Source: Blastopirellula marina
Lineage (GTDB): Bacteria > Planctomycetota > Planctomycetia > Pirellulales > Thermoguttaceae
Assembly: GCA_020721965.1 (NCBI GenBank)
Contig: DYLS01000016.1
Span: forward strand, 4,172 to 53,590
DNA: 49,419 nucleotides
Direction: 5' to 3'
Shown: positions 9,020 through 18,095 of the stretch, one piece after another
How positions within the stretch are numbered: the stretch's first letter is position 1
How the letters are laid out: each line of letters starts with the position of its first letter
Notes under the pieces: model-generated
Database searches by the model: none
Told to the model about the DNA's origin: nothing
The model's input: the letters and a program-made list of their open reading frames with translations, nothing else
Position numbers and translations under genes: made by a program

Positions 9020-9140
9020 CATGCTACATCGCTGAGTGGTTTGTTTGTCTCAGCACCCGTGGTGATGGGACATAACGCCTCGCTCCATATTCTGGTTCTG
9101 GGCACAACATGCAACTAGTTGGACGACGTGCTGGAGCAGT
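9020..9140. repeat. Dispersed repeat C copy 1 (about 120 bp, inverted orientation)
   Basis: Read on the minus strand it matches the elements at 17929 and 38337. The shared core is GAGGCGTTATGTCCC followed by ACCAC, and the ends resemble the AGTRCTACAGCG terminus. The left boundary is uncertain: AGTGCTACAGC at 9001 is an alternative end. With MITE-A copy 1 it fills most of the 388-bp space before the oxidoreductase gene. Confidence 0.55.
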
Positions 9141-9209
9141 AAGCCAGTAAGTAACGCGTGCTTTCCCGCCGGGCGAAGTCGGTAAAGCGTGAAGAAAAGG
9201 AGGTTCCGC

Positions 9210-10232
9210 ATGGTTCGCGTCGGTATCGTCGGCATTGGATTCATGGGGATGATTCATTACCTGGCCTATCAAAAGGTCCGGGGCGTCAAGGTCACGGCGA
9301 TCTGCGAAAAGATTCCCGAACGTTTGGCAGGCGATTGGCGGGGTATCAAAGGGAACTTTGGCCCGGCTGGCCGCAAGATGGACCTCTCGGGGATCGCCAG
9401 GTATTCCGAGTTGCAAGAGCTTGTGGCCGATCCCAACGTGGACGTGGTGGACGTCTGTTTGCCGCCGTCGTTGCACCCCGAGGCGACGATCGCCGGCTTG
9501 GAGGCGGGCAAGCACGTGTTTTGCGAAAAGCCCATCGCCTTGACGATGGCGGCCGCCGATGCGATGGTCAAAACCGCCAAGAAAAAGGGCAAACTCCTGC
9601 TCATCGGGCACGTCTTGCCCTTCTTCGCCAGCTATCGTTTCGCCTACGATACCGTGGTGAGCGGGAAGTTCGGCAAGATCTTGGGTGGACACTTTACCCG
9701 CGTGATCTCCGATCCGCTGTGGCTGCGAGATTTCTACGATCCGAACGTCTGTGGCGGACCGGCCATCGATCTGCACATTCATGACGCCCATTTCATTCGC
9801 CTTCTTTTCGGTATGCCCAAGAGCGTGCAATCCGTGGGGCGGATGCGGGGTGAGGTAGCCGAGTTCTTTCAATCGCATTTCCTGTACGACGATCCGCAAG
9901 TGACCGTCTCTGCCACGAGCGGCGTGATTCGCCAACAGGGGCGGCCGTTCACCAATGGCTATGAAATCCATTTGGAGAAGGCCACTTTGGTGTTCGACTC
10001 GTGGATGAACATGCCGGTCACGGTTCTGACCGAAGATGGCAAGGTGAAGCGTCCGAAAATCCCCGTGCGAGATCCTGTGGACGACTTTGCTGCGGAGATG
10101 GCGGAGGTCGCACGCTGCGTCAAAATGGGAACGACATCGGCATTTTTGGACGGTGAGTTGGCCCGGGACGCCCTGCGACTAGCCCACAAGCAGACCGAAT
10201 CCATCATCAAACGGCGTCCCGTCAAGGTTTGA
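9210..10232 (+). CDS. Gfo/Idh/MocA family oxidoreductase
   Basis: An NAD(P)-dependent oxidoreductase of 340 aa, likely acting on a sugar, inositol or sugar derivative. It has an N-terminal Rossmann fold (VRVGIVGIGFMG, dinucleotide-binding glycines), the family signature EKP (HVFCEKPIAL), and a C-terminal alpha/beta domain carrying GGPAIDLHIHDAHFIRLLFG, whose Asp/His residues form the usual substrate site. The start at 9210 is fixed by a full AAGGAGG at 9197-9203; an upstream ATG at 9189 lacks this. It is co-directional with rhaB, though the mobile elements between them argue against one tight operon. The exact substrate cannot be told from sequence. Confidence 0.9.
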   Translation: MVRVGIVGIGFMGMIHYLAYQKVRGVKVTAICEKIPERLAGDWRGIKGNFGPAGRKMDLSGIARYSELQELVADPNVDVVDVCLPPSLHPEATIAGLEAGKHVFCEKPIALTMAAADAMVKTAKKKGKLLLIGHVLPFFASYRFAYDTVVSGKFGKILGGHFTRVISDPLWLRDFYDPNVCGGPAIDLHIHDAHFIRLLFGMPKSVQSVGRMRGEVAEFFQSHFLYDDPQVTVSATSGVIRQQGRPFTNGYEIHLEKATLVFDSWMNMPVTVLTEDGKVKRPKIPVRDPVDDFAAEMAEVARCVKMGTTSAFLDGELARDALRLAHKQTESIIKRRPVKV

Positions 10233-10733
10233 GGGACTGCGAGATTCGTCTCCCAGTGCATGCGTGAACCGGGCAAAGCGACGGCGGTAGTCCTCCACGG
10301 CGGCGCGGTGGCCGTGGCAGCGGCGATCGCTTTACTTTGCGCCTTCCGCAAATAGCGACCTCGGTCGCTGCGACTTTTCCGTTTGGGAAAAGACTCAGAG
10401 GTAAGTCTCGTCCTCCTCTTTTTGACGACCTCGCAAACGTGGTGTATATTCCCCGGGGGGCCTTTAGAGTGGCCCTTCGCGCGCCGTACGACGCTTTATG
10501 ACTGGGCGAACAGGACGCTCTATAACTAGGCGAATCGGTGGCCGCTCAACCGGGGTTGATAGTACCCGCGGCGCGTCGCAAGTTACCGCCGGAATATTCC
10601 GCGCTGTTGCCGCTAGAGCGTGCGGAGATGCCGATGATTCGGGTCACCAACCATATTGGATCGAAGGCCCCGAAGTTCCATCATGGACTGACCCGCACAT
10701 CATTGCCTGACCCTCAAAGGATCTGACACCGCG
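10233..10733. other. 501-bp intergenic region with two hairpins
   Basis: No gene is visible. A perfect 6-bp stem (GCGACC/GGTCGC, 10355-10368) is followed by CTTTTCC-GTTT-GGGAAAAG (10374-10392). They may end the oxidoreductase transcript, but no T-run follows. A loose duplication (GACTGGGCGAAC / AACTAGGCGAAT) lies at about 10499-10535. A 70-codon open frame at 10498-10710 has no protein-like features. Confidence 0.35.
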
Positions 10734-12548
10734 ATGAGACGCAGCCGTTGCATGGATTGGTTGAGAGGAGGGCAAAGGCGGTTCTGGTTTGCAGCCGCCG
10801 TGGGACTGATCTTGTGTGGTCCCTGGGTGGTCCCGGCCCAGCAACACCCGGTGCCGCCCCTTCCCAGCGATTCCGCGGTCGACGATGAATTGGGGGATTT
10901 TCGGCCGTCGGCTGGTCCGTCGGTCGAAGTAGGTGAATCATCGGAAGTATTGTCGATCCTCGACCAGGGCTTGCGATTGGAACGCCAGTCGCGGTGGGGT
11001 GAAGCCTTGGGGATGTACGAGGACGCAATCCGCGACTTTCCCGACAGCCTCGCTCTCCAAAACCGCTTCCATGAGGTCCGGCTACGACACGATGTAGTCA
11101 GGCGGTACAGCGACGCTTCGTTCGTCTCGCTGCTAAGAGGGATGAACGAAGACGCTGCCTTGACCATCTACGAGGAGGTGCTGGCAAAGATTCAGTCCCA
11201 CTATGTGGAAATGCCTCGCTGGCGGTACCTGGTGGAACAAGGTACCCACGAGTTGGAGTTGGCCTTGCTGGAGCCGAAGTTTCTCGCGGAGAATGGCGTC
11301 AAGCTGGAGCCGGGCACATCGCTCGCCGTTGTGCGAGAGCTTCACCAAGCGGCGGCTGCAGATTGGGTGAATAGCCGTGCTGATGCCCACGAGCTGGTGG
11401 CTCAGGTCTCCCGATGGCTGCATCGGCGGATCGGTTTACCGAGGTCGGCGGCCATCCTGGAATATCTGTGCGGGGCTACGAACTCGTTAGACCTCTATTC
11501 CGCTTACTTGACGCCGTCGCAGTTGTCGGAGGTCTATTCCCAAATCGAGGGTCGCTTTGTCGGCTTGGGACTGGAACTGAAGGCGGACGGCGGTATGCTC
11601 TTGATCGTGCGAGTCATTCCACGCAGCCCCGCCGAGCAAGCGGGGATCCGGCCGGGTGACCGGATCGTGGGCGTGAACGGCCAGCTCGTTGAGCAGGTGT
11701 CCACCGATCAAGCTGCCAACATGTTGCAAGGGCCTGAAGGATCTGTTGTGGAATTGACGGTCCGTTCGACTGGCGATGCGATCCAGACGCTCCGCGTTCG
11801 GCGAGCGAGTGTGGAGGTCCCCAGCATCACGGACGTTCGGATCTTGGATCAAGTGGCTGGGGTGGGAGGCTTGCGAGTCGTCAGCTTTCAGCGCAGCACG
11901 CCTCAGGAACTGGACCAGGCTATCGGTGATTTGGTCCTTCGCGGAATGCGGTCTTTGATCGTGGATTTACGTGGCAATCCCGGCGGATTGCTGACCGCCG
12001 CCGTGGACGCCGCCGATCGTTTTCTGCCCGGCGGAATCATCGTTGCTACCAGTGGGCGTGTGCCAGAAGAGAACTTGACCTACCGGGCGCAAGGACCGGC
12101 CCGCTGGGGCATTCCCGTTGTAATTCTCATCGATCGCGAAAGTGCGAGCGCAGCGGAAATCTTCGCTGGGGCCTTGCAAGAGAACGGCCGGGCTACCGTG
12201 GTGGGCACACGGAGCTACGGGAAGGGTTCCATCCAAGGCATCTTCCCCCTGGCGAATTCAGAGGCTGGAGTGCGATTGACGACGGCCAAGTTCTATTCTC
12301 CCAAAGGGCGGCCGTATATGAATCGTGGCATCGATCCGGACGTGATCGTCCGGCAATCGGCGCGTCCTATCGATGGCTGGCGACCCATCGGCGATGGCGC
12401 GGCGGCAGGTGACTCAGCCGCAGGTGACGTGGCGGCAGGTGACGCGGAGTGGGACAGCGTGGGCGAGTTCGGAGAGGATGCGATTTTGCAGGCCGGCCTG
12501 ACGGTGGCCCGGCGTATGGTTGCCCGCCGCTCTGGCGATACCCGTTGA
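10734..12548 (+). CDS. S41-family C-terminal processing protease (CtpA-like), exported
   Basis: Periplasmic serine protease, 604 aa. The N-terminus has a signal or anchor segment (FWFAAAVGLILCGPWVVPAQ, about 18-37). A helical/TPR-like stretch follows, then a PDZ domain (about 255-350; FVGLGLELKADGGMLLIVRV, GIRPGDRIVGVNG). The tail-specific protease domain carries the catalytic Ser in DRESASAAEIFAGAL and the general-base Lys in SYGKGSIQG, the S41 Ser-Lys dyad. The C-terminus has a short Ala-Ala-Gly-Asp triplication (about 560-575) encoded by near-repeat DNA. Such proteases trim or degrade envelope proteins. It is convergent with the LPS operon, whose last gene ends 104 bp downstream. Confidence 0.9.
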   Translation: MRRSRCMDWLRGGQRRFWFAAAVGLILCGPWVVPAQQHPVPPLPSDSAVDDELGDFRPSAGPSVEVGESSEVLSILDQGLRLERQSRWGEALGMYEDAIRDFPDSLALQNRFHEVRLRHDVVRRYSDASFVSLLRGMNEDAALTIYEEVLAKIQSHYVEMPRWRYLVEQGTHELELALLEPKFLAENGVKLEPGTSLAVVRELHQAAAADWVNSRADAHELVAQVSRWLHRRIGLPRSAAILEYLCGATNSLDLYSAYLTPSQLSEVYSQIEGRFVGLGLELKADGGMLLIVRVIPRSPAEQAGIRPGDRIVGVNGQLVEQVSTDQAANMLQGPEGSVVELTVRSTGDAIQTLRVRRASVEVPSITDVRILDQVAGVGGLRVVSFQRSTPQELDQAIGDLVLRGMRSLIVDLRGNPGGLLTAAVDAADRFLPGGIIVATSGRVPEENLTYRAQGPARWGIPVVILIDRESASAAEIFAGALQENGRATVVGTRSYGKGSIQGIFPLANSEAGVRLTTAKFYSPKGRPYMNRGIDPDVIVRQSARPIDGWRPIGDGAAAGDSAAGDVAAGDAEWDSVGEFGEDAILQAGLTVARRMVARRSGDTR

Positions 12549-12652
12549 GGCTGCCTCCGCGCGAGCGCTCGGAATGGCCGACATAAAGGGTGGCTTTTCA
12601 CAAACAGGCCGCCGCGACGGATCGAGCGTCGCGTTGCGAGTTGTCGCCGACT

Positions 12653-15600
12653 TCATCGCGAAAACGCATCGGATTCGGGAAATCCGCTCAGCTCCAAGGA
12701 CTGGGCACCGTCGATCTTCACCGTCCGCGTCGCATACCAATACAGGATGCGCCGAGCGGCCGTCTTCTGGATCGGACCACCGGGATACTCTTGCCGAAAG
12801 AGCTGTGCCGCCGCCTGGCTGCCACCCTCCAAGATGAGCAGCGTTTTGGCCTCGTTCAGGGAGACGCGATCCGCCCGAGCCGTGTACGTGGTACCCTCGG
12901 CCGTGACGTTGCCGCGGGCCTCCATTTCCAAGTGAGGGCGGCCGGTAGCCGGGTCGGGAATTTGTCGCGCCGTCAGCTCGCGGCATTCTAGGATCATGCC
13001 GGACGGTCCAAGCTTGGCCGGATCGGACGGCAAGTCCGCCACCTCCCACGAGGGCGCGGAGCCATACTTCACGGTTACCCATCCCATGCAGACGATCTCG
13101 CGCTGCAAGAGGTTGCCGCGAAGTGCTTGTTGGAAGCGGACAATCAGCGCACTAATGCCCGACGCGGAATTACCCGGCGAGGATGCAGATTCGGGGATCG
13201 AATTGTGGCGGGGGGCATCCTGTTCGGTCACGGAACCCCCGCCGCTGTCCATCGGCAACATCGCGGCGGAAAGCATGGAAGGCAAGCGGAGCGTGCGAAG
13301 CAAGCCAGGTCCGGGGGCATCGATGGCGCCGCTTACCATGTCCAGTTCGACTTGCGGCAATTCGAGCATGTCCAGTGTCACGAGTCGGCCTTGTTCATCC
13401 AGACGCTCGTTTTCCAAGCGTACGTTGCCTTCGGCGAAGAGGGAAGCCAGTTGGGGCTGGTGCACGGTCTCGAGCGCCCCCAGGAATACGGTTTCTCGTA
13501 GTCGGGCCTCGATGGATCGGGCAAAGACGCGCTGCGGCGGCGAGCTGCCGCGGACATTCCCTCGGACCGACACGGTTCGTCCGTCGAAGGACATGCCCTC
13601 CTCCCAGGTCAGATCTAGGAATCCCATCCCCCCCGAGGTCGCTCCCTCGCGGCGCGGCAATCGCATTCCCCCCGGACCGGCCACCGAAAGAAGGTTCCTC
13701 GATTGCTCGAAGAATATCTGATTGCCGCTGAGACCGAACCCTCGGCCTTCCAGGTGAGCGGGATTCCCGGTCATCGACAACATCAAGGTGGGACCGGAAA
13801 CGTCGGTCAGCTCGACGTGCTCGGCATGGAGCCGAATCGGCAAGAGATCCGGGGAGGGCGTTGCATCTTCCTCGATCTGGACGTTGCCATCCATGGAAAC
13901 GGCGTTGAGTACCGCCGTTGCTGAGGCCAAGGCGATTTCGGCGCGCAAAACGCGGCCCGCGGTCCTGTAGTGGGATCGATTCCCGGAGCCTTTGGCGGAG
14001 GCGTGCAAACTCGCGGCAGGGATGGCACCGACAGCCGGGGGATTCGTCGGTTGGCCCGCGACTGGGATGGCCGGAAAGGGCACGAACCAGGCTTGCAATT
14101 CCAGCACGTCCGCATCCAACTGAGGGGATCGGAGGGCTACGTCACCGCGCACGAGCATGCGTCGCGGGGCAAGGATCGGCTCGGCGGGTGTCGGCTCGGC
14201 CGTATTCTTTGAAGCTGCTGATTGGGCCAACCATAGCCAAAGCTCGTTTCCTGTTAAGTCGCCCCAGGTGGAATGCACCTGCGATCCCTCCGACATCCAG
14301 GCGACAAGTTCTTCTCCTTCTCGCTGAATCGAGAGCTGCCGCCGCCACGCGGCGGTCACAAAGCCGCCGTCGCGGCTGGGTACGCTAAAGCGGAGTTCAC
14401 CGCTGCCTTCGGCGACGGCCCGCGTAAGGAGCGGCCCGTTGGGACCGTCCGTCCATTGCCCGCGAACCGCCGGTGCCCGCAGGTGGCTGCCCGAACGCGT
14501 GAACTCCACCCCGCGTTGGGCGACTGCCTCGACGATCTGGTGGGTGGCATCGTAGCGGAGCGTATCGCATCGCATTTCCGCGGCCCACGGCCCGAAGGTG
14601 ATGAGGGCAGGCGTCCCTGTCGCCACCGCACCTTCGACCCGCCAACCCGGCGCTTGGCTGGGACGGGGCTGCGGGGATGCCACGGCCTTGGGAGGCGGGC
14701 TGGATTGCGAGCGGCTGCTGGGCGGCTTGGTCACGAAGACCGTGAGTTGATCGCACGTCAGTCGACTGGCAGGGTTGTCGCCCCGACGAAAGCTGACGTT
14801 GACTTCCTCCTGCAACGTGAGCGTCCCTTGCTGAGGAAAAAAGAAGAGGGGACCTTGGCACGCCGCTTCCACGATGTGGTAATCTTCCCCAGCTTGCTTT
14901 GCGCCCCGAGCTTGAGCGTTCGCCTGGGAAGTGCGGCTTTCGAGGTGCAGGCGATCGACATGACGTAGCACGAACCGTTCCAAACCGAGGGAGTGCCAAC
15001 CCGAATCCGTGACCTGCGAAAGACTGCTGCCTCCGGCGAGGACCAATTCCATGCCAGAACCTCGCCCCCGATTGCGTCCCCAGGAAAATTCGACGGGCTG
15101 AGTCGTCCAGATGCGGCGTTCCGTGATGGTGACGTCGCGAGTGGTGACACGTATGGCGTTCTCTTCCGTGGGGGACCCGCCCGCGCTCCGCAGCACGACA
15201 GATCCTTGGAGGTGGCCACTGACAAAACGTCCCATTCGACCCAGCCCCAGTTGAAAGGGACGGTCGAATTGAAACAGGGCACCCTCCGGGGCCTCGAGGA
15301 CGATGACCTGCTGGGGACGCTGGGGATCGCCGTCTTGCATGGCACGATCGGGGTACATGACCAGAATGCACGGTCGGATGAGGACGCGGCCGTCTCCCAG
15401 GTTGCGATAGTCTTGCAGCAATAGCTTGACCTGGTCGCTCTCCAGGAGTTTGGAGTTCTTCAGCATCTCGGCGCGGTGGGGGAACAGCGGCGCCAACTCT
15501 GCCAGTCGGGCATCCAGGATGAGGTCGGAAAGCGGTTCCAGTTGCCCAAGATCGCGTGCCGAGGAATCGGCGGACGGTTCGATCAGCGGGACGACAAGCC

Positions 15601-15670
15601 GCGCGTACGCCGTGTAGCAGACGGCGACCGCCACCAAGCTGATTGCGGCTCGAATTCCGCGTCGCTTCAT
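12653..15670 (-). CDS. Large LptC/LptA (OstA)-like LPS transport protein, single-pass membrane protein
   Basis: A 1005-aa protein with one N-terminal membrane segment (GIRAAISLVAVAVCYTAYARL, about 4-24) and a long beta-rich periplasmic part. Segments such as MRCDTLRYDATHQIVEAVA, IRLHAEHVELTDVSGPTLM and EMEARGNVTAEGTTYTARAD have the repeating 'convert, mask, beta-strand' character of OstA/LptA jellyroll units. The N-terminal anchor fits LptC. The start ATG (15670) overlaps the kdsC stop as ATGA, implying translational coupling, and the order kdsD-kdsC-this gene matches E. coli kdsD-kdsC-lptC-lptA. A fused LptC-LptA bridge is therefore a reasonable inference; E. coli LptC and LptA are each under 200 aa, so this is far larger. 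No lptB ATPase follows; a convergent protease lies downstream. Confidence 0.75.
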   Translation of the reverse strand: MKRRGIRAAISLVAVAVCYTAYARLVVPLIEPSADSSARDLGQLEPLSDLILDARLAELAPLFPHRAEMLKNSKLLESDQVKLLLQDYRNLGDGRVLIRPCILVMYPDRAMQDGDPQRPQQVIVLEAPEGALFQFDRPFQLGLGRMGRFVSGHLQGSVVLRSAGGSPTEENAIRVTTRDVTITERRIWTTQPVEFSWGRNRGRGSGMELVLAGGSSLSQVTDSGWHSLGLERFVLRHVDRLHLESRTSQANAQARGAKQAGEDYHIVEAACQGPLFFFPQQGTLTLQEEVNVSFRRGDNPASRLTCDQLTVFVTKPPSSRSQSSPPPKAVASPQPRPSQAPGWRVEGAVATGTPALITFGPWAAEMRCDTLRYDATHQIVEAVAQRGVEFTRSGSHLRAPAVRGQWTDGPNGPLLTRAVAEGSGELRFSVPSRDGGFVTAAWRRQLSIQREGEELVAWMSEGSQVHSTWGDLTGNELWLWLAQSAASKNTAEPTPAEPILAPRRMLVRGDVALRSPQLDADVLELQAWFVPFPAIPVAGQPTNPPAVGAIPAASLHASAKGSGNRSHYRTAGRVLRAEIALASATAVLNAVSMDGNVQIEEDATPSPDLLPIRLHAEHVELTDVSGPTLMLSMTGNPAHLEGRGFGLSGNQIFFEQSRNLLSVAGPGGMRLPRREGATSGGMGFLDLTWEEGMSFDGRTVSVRGNVRGSSPPQRVFARSIEARLRETVFLGALETVHQPQLASLFAEGNVRLENERLDEQGRLVTLDMLELPQVELDMVSGAIDAPGPGLLRTLRLPSMLSAAMLPMDSGGGSVTEQDAPRHNSIPESASSPGNSASGISALIVRFQQALRGNLLQREIVCMGWVTVKYGSAPSWEVADLPSDPAKLGPSGMILECRELTARQIPDPATGRPHLEMEARGNVTAEGTTYTARADRVSLNEAKTLLILEGGSQAAAQLFRQEYPGGPIQKTAARRILYWYATRTVKIDGAQSLELSGFPESDAFSR

Positions 15671-16212
15671 CCTTCGCCAGTCGCCGCCTTCCGGCTGTTG
15701 TACGAGGAAATGACGGAATCCCATTCCTGACGGGACTTGAGGATCAGCTCGACCACCTCGCGAAACGCCCCCGTTCCCCCTTTTGCCTGCGTGATGTAAT
15801 GTGCTGCGGCGCGGACCTCTTCGACTGCATCCGCAACAGCCACGCCCAAGACCACCTGGCGGAGCACAGGAAGATCGGGAAGATCATCTCCGAGATAGGC
15901 GGCTTGCTGCACGGAAAGCCCGAACTCCTGCACCGCCTCCCGCACAGCGGCGGCCTTGTCGCCGGCGTTTTGCCGTACCAGGTCCACGCCAAGCTCGGCC
16001 GCTCGCATTCGCACGATCTGCGAATGACGCAAGGTAATCCAAGCTAGTCGCCGTCCCGTCTGCTTCCAAAGCCGGACGGCCATGCCGTCGCGGACGTGGA
16101 AGGCTTTGGCCTCGATTCCCTGGTTGTCGAAGAACAGTCGCCCATCCGTGAGGACGCCGTCCACGTCGGACAGGATAATCTCGACCTTGCGGCATCGTTC
16201 CAGGAGGTCCAT
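15667..16212 (-). CDS. kdsC: 3-deoxy-D-manno-octulosonate 8-phosphate phosphatase
   Basis: HAD-superfamily (C0 type) phosphatase of 181 aa that releases Kdo from Kdo-8-phosphate. It has motif I LSDVDGVLTDG, Lys in the NAGDKAAAV loop (motif III) and motif IV YLGDDLPDLPVL. The motif II block reads ITLRHSQIVRMRAAELGV where most family members have a Gly-Arg pair (xGRxSxxV), a small departure. ATG 16212 is chosen; a TTG 27 nt further up would add a Cys-rich leader (CNTCETC). It lies 39 nt after kdsD and overlaps the next gene by four bases. Confidence 0.92.
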   Translation of the reverse strand: MDLLERCRKVEIILSDVDGVLTDGRLFFDNQGIEAKAFHVRDGMAVRLWKQTGRRLAWITLRHSQIVRMRAAELGVDLVRQNAGDKAAAVREAVQEFGLSVQQAAYLGDDLPDLPVLRQVVLGVAVADAVEEVRAAAHYITQAKGGTGAFREVVELILKSRQEWDSVISSYNSRKAATGEG

Positions 16213-16251
16213 GCAAGTCTCGCAAGTGTTGCAGGTCAAAAGTGTGAAACT

Positions 16252-17358
16252 TCAAGTTTTGGTCTCGTTTGCCGTTTCCGCATTGGGCCTAGTGCAAGGG
16301 TAAACCCGCAGCCGTTCGTGGGCGCTGTCTTCCGTCCCGGACTCACCTTGTAAATGATCGGGGAACAGGCCGATGATATCGGTAATGTCGATCATGCCTA
16401 GCGGGCGATGGTTGGCGTCCACGACGGGTAGTTCGCTGATTTTTCGTTGGGCAAGAACGCGGACGGCCTCCAGCATCAGCGTACCGGCAGGCACACTGAT
16501 GGGGTTTTTCGTCATGCAATCGGCGATGGGCTGGTCCAATTGCGATTCTTCTTTCCGCTCCAGGATTCGGGCTAGATCGCTGTCTGTGAACAGGCCGCTC
16601 AGCCGGCCGGAGGCATCCAAGAGCATCACAGCCCCGGAGCGGCGGCCTGGCCTTCGCGTGGCGACCACAACCTCGCGCACGGTGGCGTCCTGGCTGGCCG
16701 TGCGACATTCCGACAGGCGGCGCATGTGGTCTTCGACTTTGCTCAATCGCAGCCCCAAACTGCCGCCGGGGTGATACCGCGCGAAATCCTCGGCCTGGAA
16801 GCCTTTCAGCCGGGCGAGGACCAGGGCCAAGGCGTCGCCCATCGCAAGCATGGCGGTGGTGGATGCGCTGGGTGCCAATCGCAGGTGACCTGCCTCTTCG
16901 ATTTCCCCCAGCCAAAGCAGGATATCCGACTGCCTGGCTAGGGTGGAATGGGCGCGGCAAGTCATGCCAATGATCGGTACCTGCCAGCTTCGAAGGACGG
17001 GCAGCAATCGCAGGACCTCTTCCGTCTCGCCTCCCGCTGACAGGATCAGGGCAGCATCTTCAGGGCGAATGCGTCCCAAGTCCCCATGTAGGGCCTCGGC
17101 GGGGTGGAGGAAGTGACTGGGGGTGCCTAAGGAAGCCAGACTGGCCGAGATCTTCCGGCCGATAATACCTGCCTTGCCCATCCCCGAGACGATCACGCAG
17201 CCGCGGCAAGCGAGCAATGTCTCCACCGCGTGGCTGAAGGACAGGCCGAGTCGCTCCGCGAGATGGGTCAATACGCTACTCTCGTAGAGCAAAATCTCGC
17301 GGGCAAAACGAATTTGCTCCAGCGGCGAACGCAAGGAGGGTGCTGCTTCCGTGCCCAT
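16252..17358 (-). CDS. kdsD: Arabinose 5-phosphate isomerase
   Basis: KpsF/GutQ-type isomerase (368 aa) converting ribulose-5-phosphate to arabinose-5-phosphate, the entry step to Kdo. The SIS domain (about 45-180) contains VIVSGMGKAGIIGRKISASL, FLHPAEALHGDLG and LAPSASTTAMLAMGDALA. Two CBS domains follow (VREVVVATRR... and MTKNPISVPAGTLMLEAV...SELPVVDANHRPLGMIDITD). The C-terminus is about 35 residues longer than in typical KdsD. It is first gene of the kdsD-kdsC-lpt-like operon; a repeat-rich region lies upstream. Confidence 0.93.
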   Translation of the reverse strand: MGTEAAPSLRSPLEQIRFAREILLYESSVLTHLAERLGLSFSHAVETLLACRGCVIVSGMGKAGIIGRKISASLASLGTPSHFLHPAEALHGDLGRIRPEDAALILSAGGETEEVLRLLPVLRSWQVPIIGMTCRAHSTLARQSDILLWLGEIEEAGHLRLAPSASTTAMLAMGDALALVLARLKGFQAEDFARYHPGGSLGLRLSKVEDHMRRLSECRTASQDATVREVVVATRRPGRRSGAVMLLDASGRLSGLFTDSDLARILERKEESQLDQPIADCMTKNPISVPAGTLMLEAVRVLAQRKISELPVVDANHRPLGMIDITDIIGLFPDHLQGESGTEDSAHERLRVYPCTRPNAETANETKT

Positions 17359-17558
17359 CGCGAATCCGTCCTTGATCTTGATCAGCGGTCATCTCCGACA
17401 CACCGGCAGTGAGTCGGCCGCATGAGGGACGCTCACCATGCGCCCGGCATTTTATCGGTTATTCGTCCCCGATACAACGCGACTCGTGGCGCCAACTTAG
17501 GGGAGCAGGTCCAATCAGTCCTTGGAACGCCCCGAAGATTGGACGGCGGGAACGATAA

Positions 17559-17721
17559 CTGGACTTTTGCAATTTTGGGCCAAAAGATACTCCCTTCTGT
17601 AGGGGGGGCTTGGCGAAGGCTATTTCCCATGGAAACAGCCTTCCTTGTTTCCCTGAATTTCCCATCACTCCAGTTTGTAGCCTTCTCTCAGAGAGGTATC
17701 GAGCACTTTGCAAAAGTCCAG
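17559..17721. mobile_element. MITE-A copy 2 (163 bp, intact ends)
   Basis: Perfect 14-bp terminal inverted repeats, CTGGACTTTTGCAA (17559-17572) and TTGCAAAAGTCCAG (17708-17721), are flanked by an exact 6-bp target duplication CGATAA (17553-17558 and 17722-17727). The middle holds a near-perfect palindrome, AAGGCTATTTCC-CAT-GGAAACAGCCTT (17616-17642). No coding capacity. It is the best-preserved member of the family. Confidence 0.88.
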
Positions 17722-17928
17722 CGATAATTCAAGATAGTGAGGTAAAATAGAGAAGCGTCGGCGGCTTCTAAATCCATTACGCCCCGGGAGGCGAAGGGTA
17801 AAACTCGCTGCGAAGGCAGCCAATGCCTTTATATGTAAAAATAATGTGACTGGGTGGTGTGAGAGCGTGACGTGAAATAGAGAACGATGTGACCTGGAAA
17901 GCGGTAACGATCAGGCGAGATCGGATGA

Positions 17929-18044
17929 AGTGCTACAGCGGAACGTCCGCCTGATTGCTTGATGCGTGCGGCCTCCATGGGGAGGCGTTATGTCCCGTTA
18001 CCACAAGATGGCGAGCCAAGCCAACAATCTCGCGCTATAGTACG
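17929..18044. repeat. Dispersed repeat C copy 2 (116 bp)
   Basis: The ends AGTGCTACAGCGG (17929-17941) and GCGCTATAGTACG (18032-18044) are inverted repeats. The interior shares GTCCGCCTGATTG, then GCGTTATGTCC and ACCACAAG, with the copy at 38337, which has the same 116-bp length. Non-coding. No clear target duplication. Confidence 0.65.
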
Positions 18045-18095
18045 AAGAAAATACCACGTCCAAGAATGGACGGGAGCCGAAACTAAACCCGTAGT

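Noticed and set aside
10498-10710. 70-codon open frame before the S41 protease
   Set aside because: Arg/Gly/Thr-rich, no ribosome site, and it includes a loose DNA duplication; it looks like chance.
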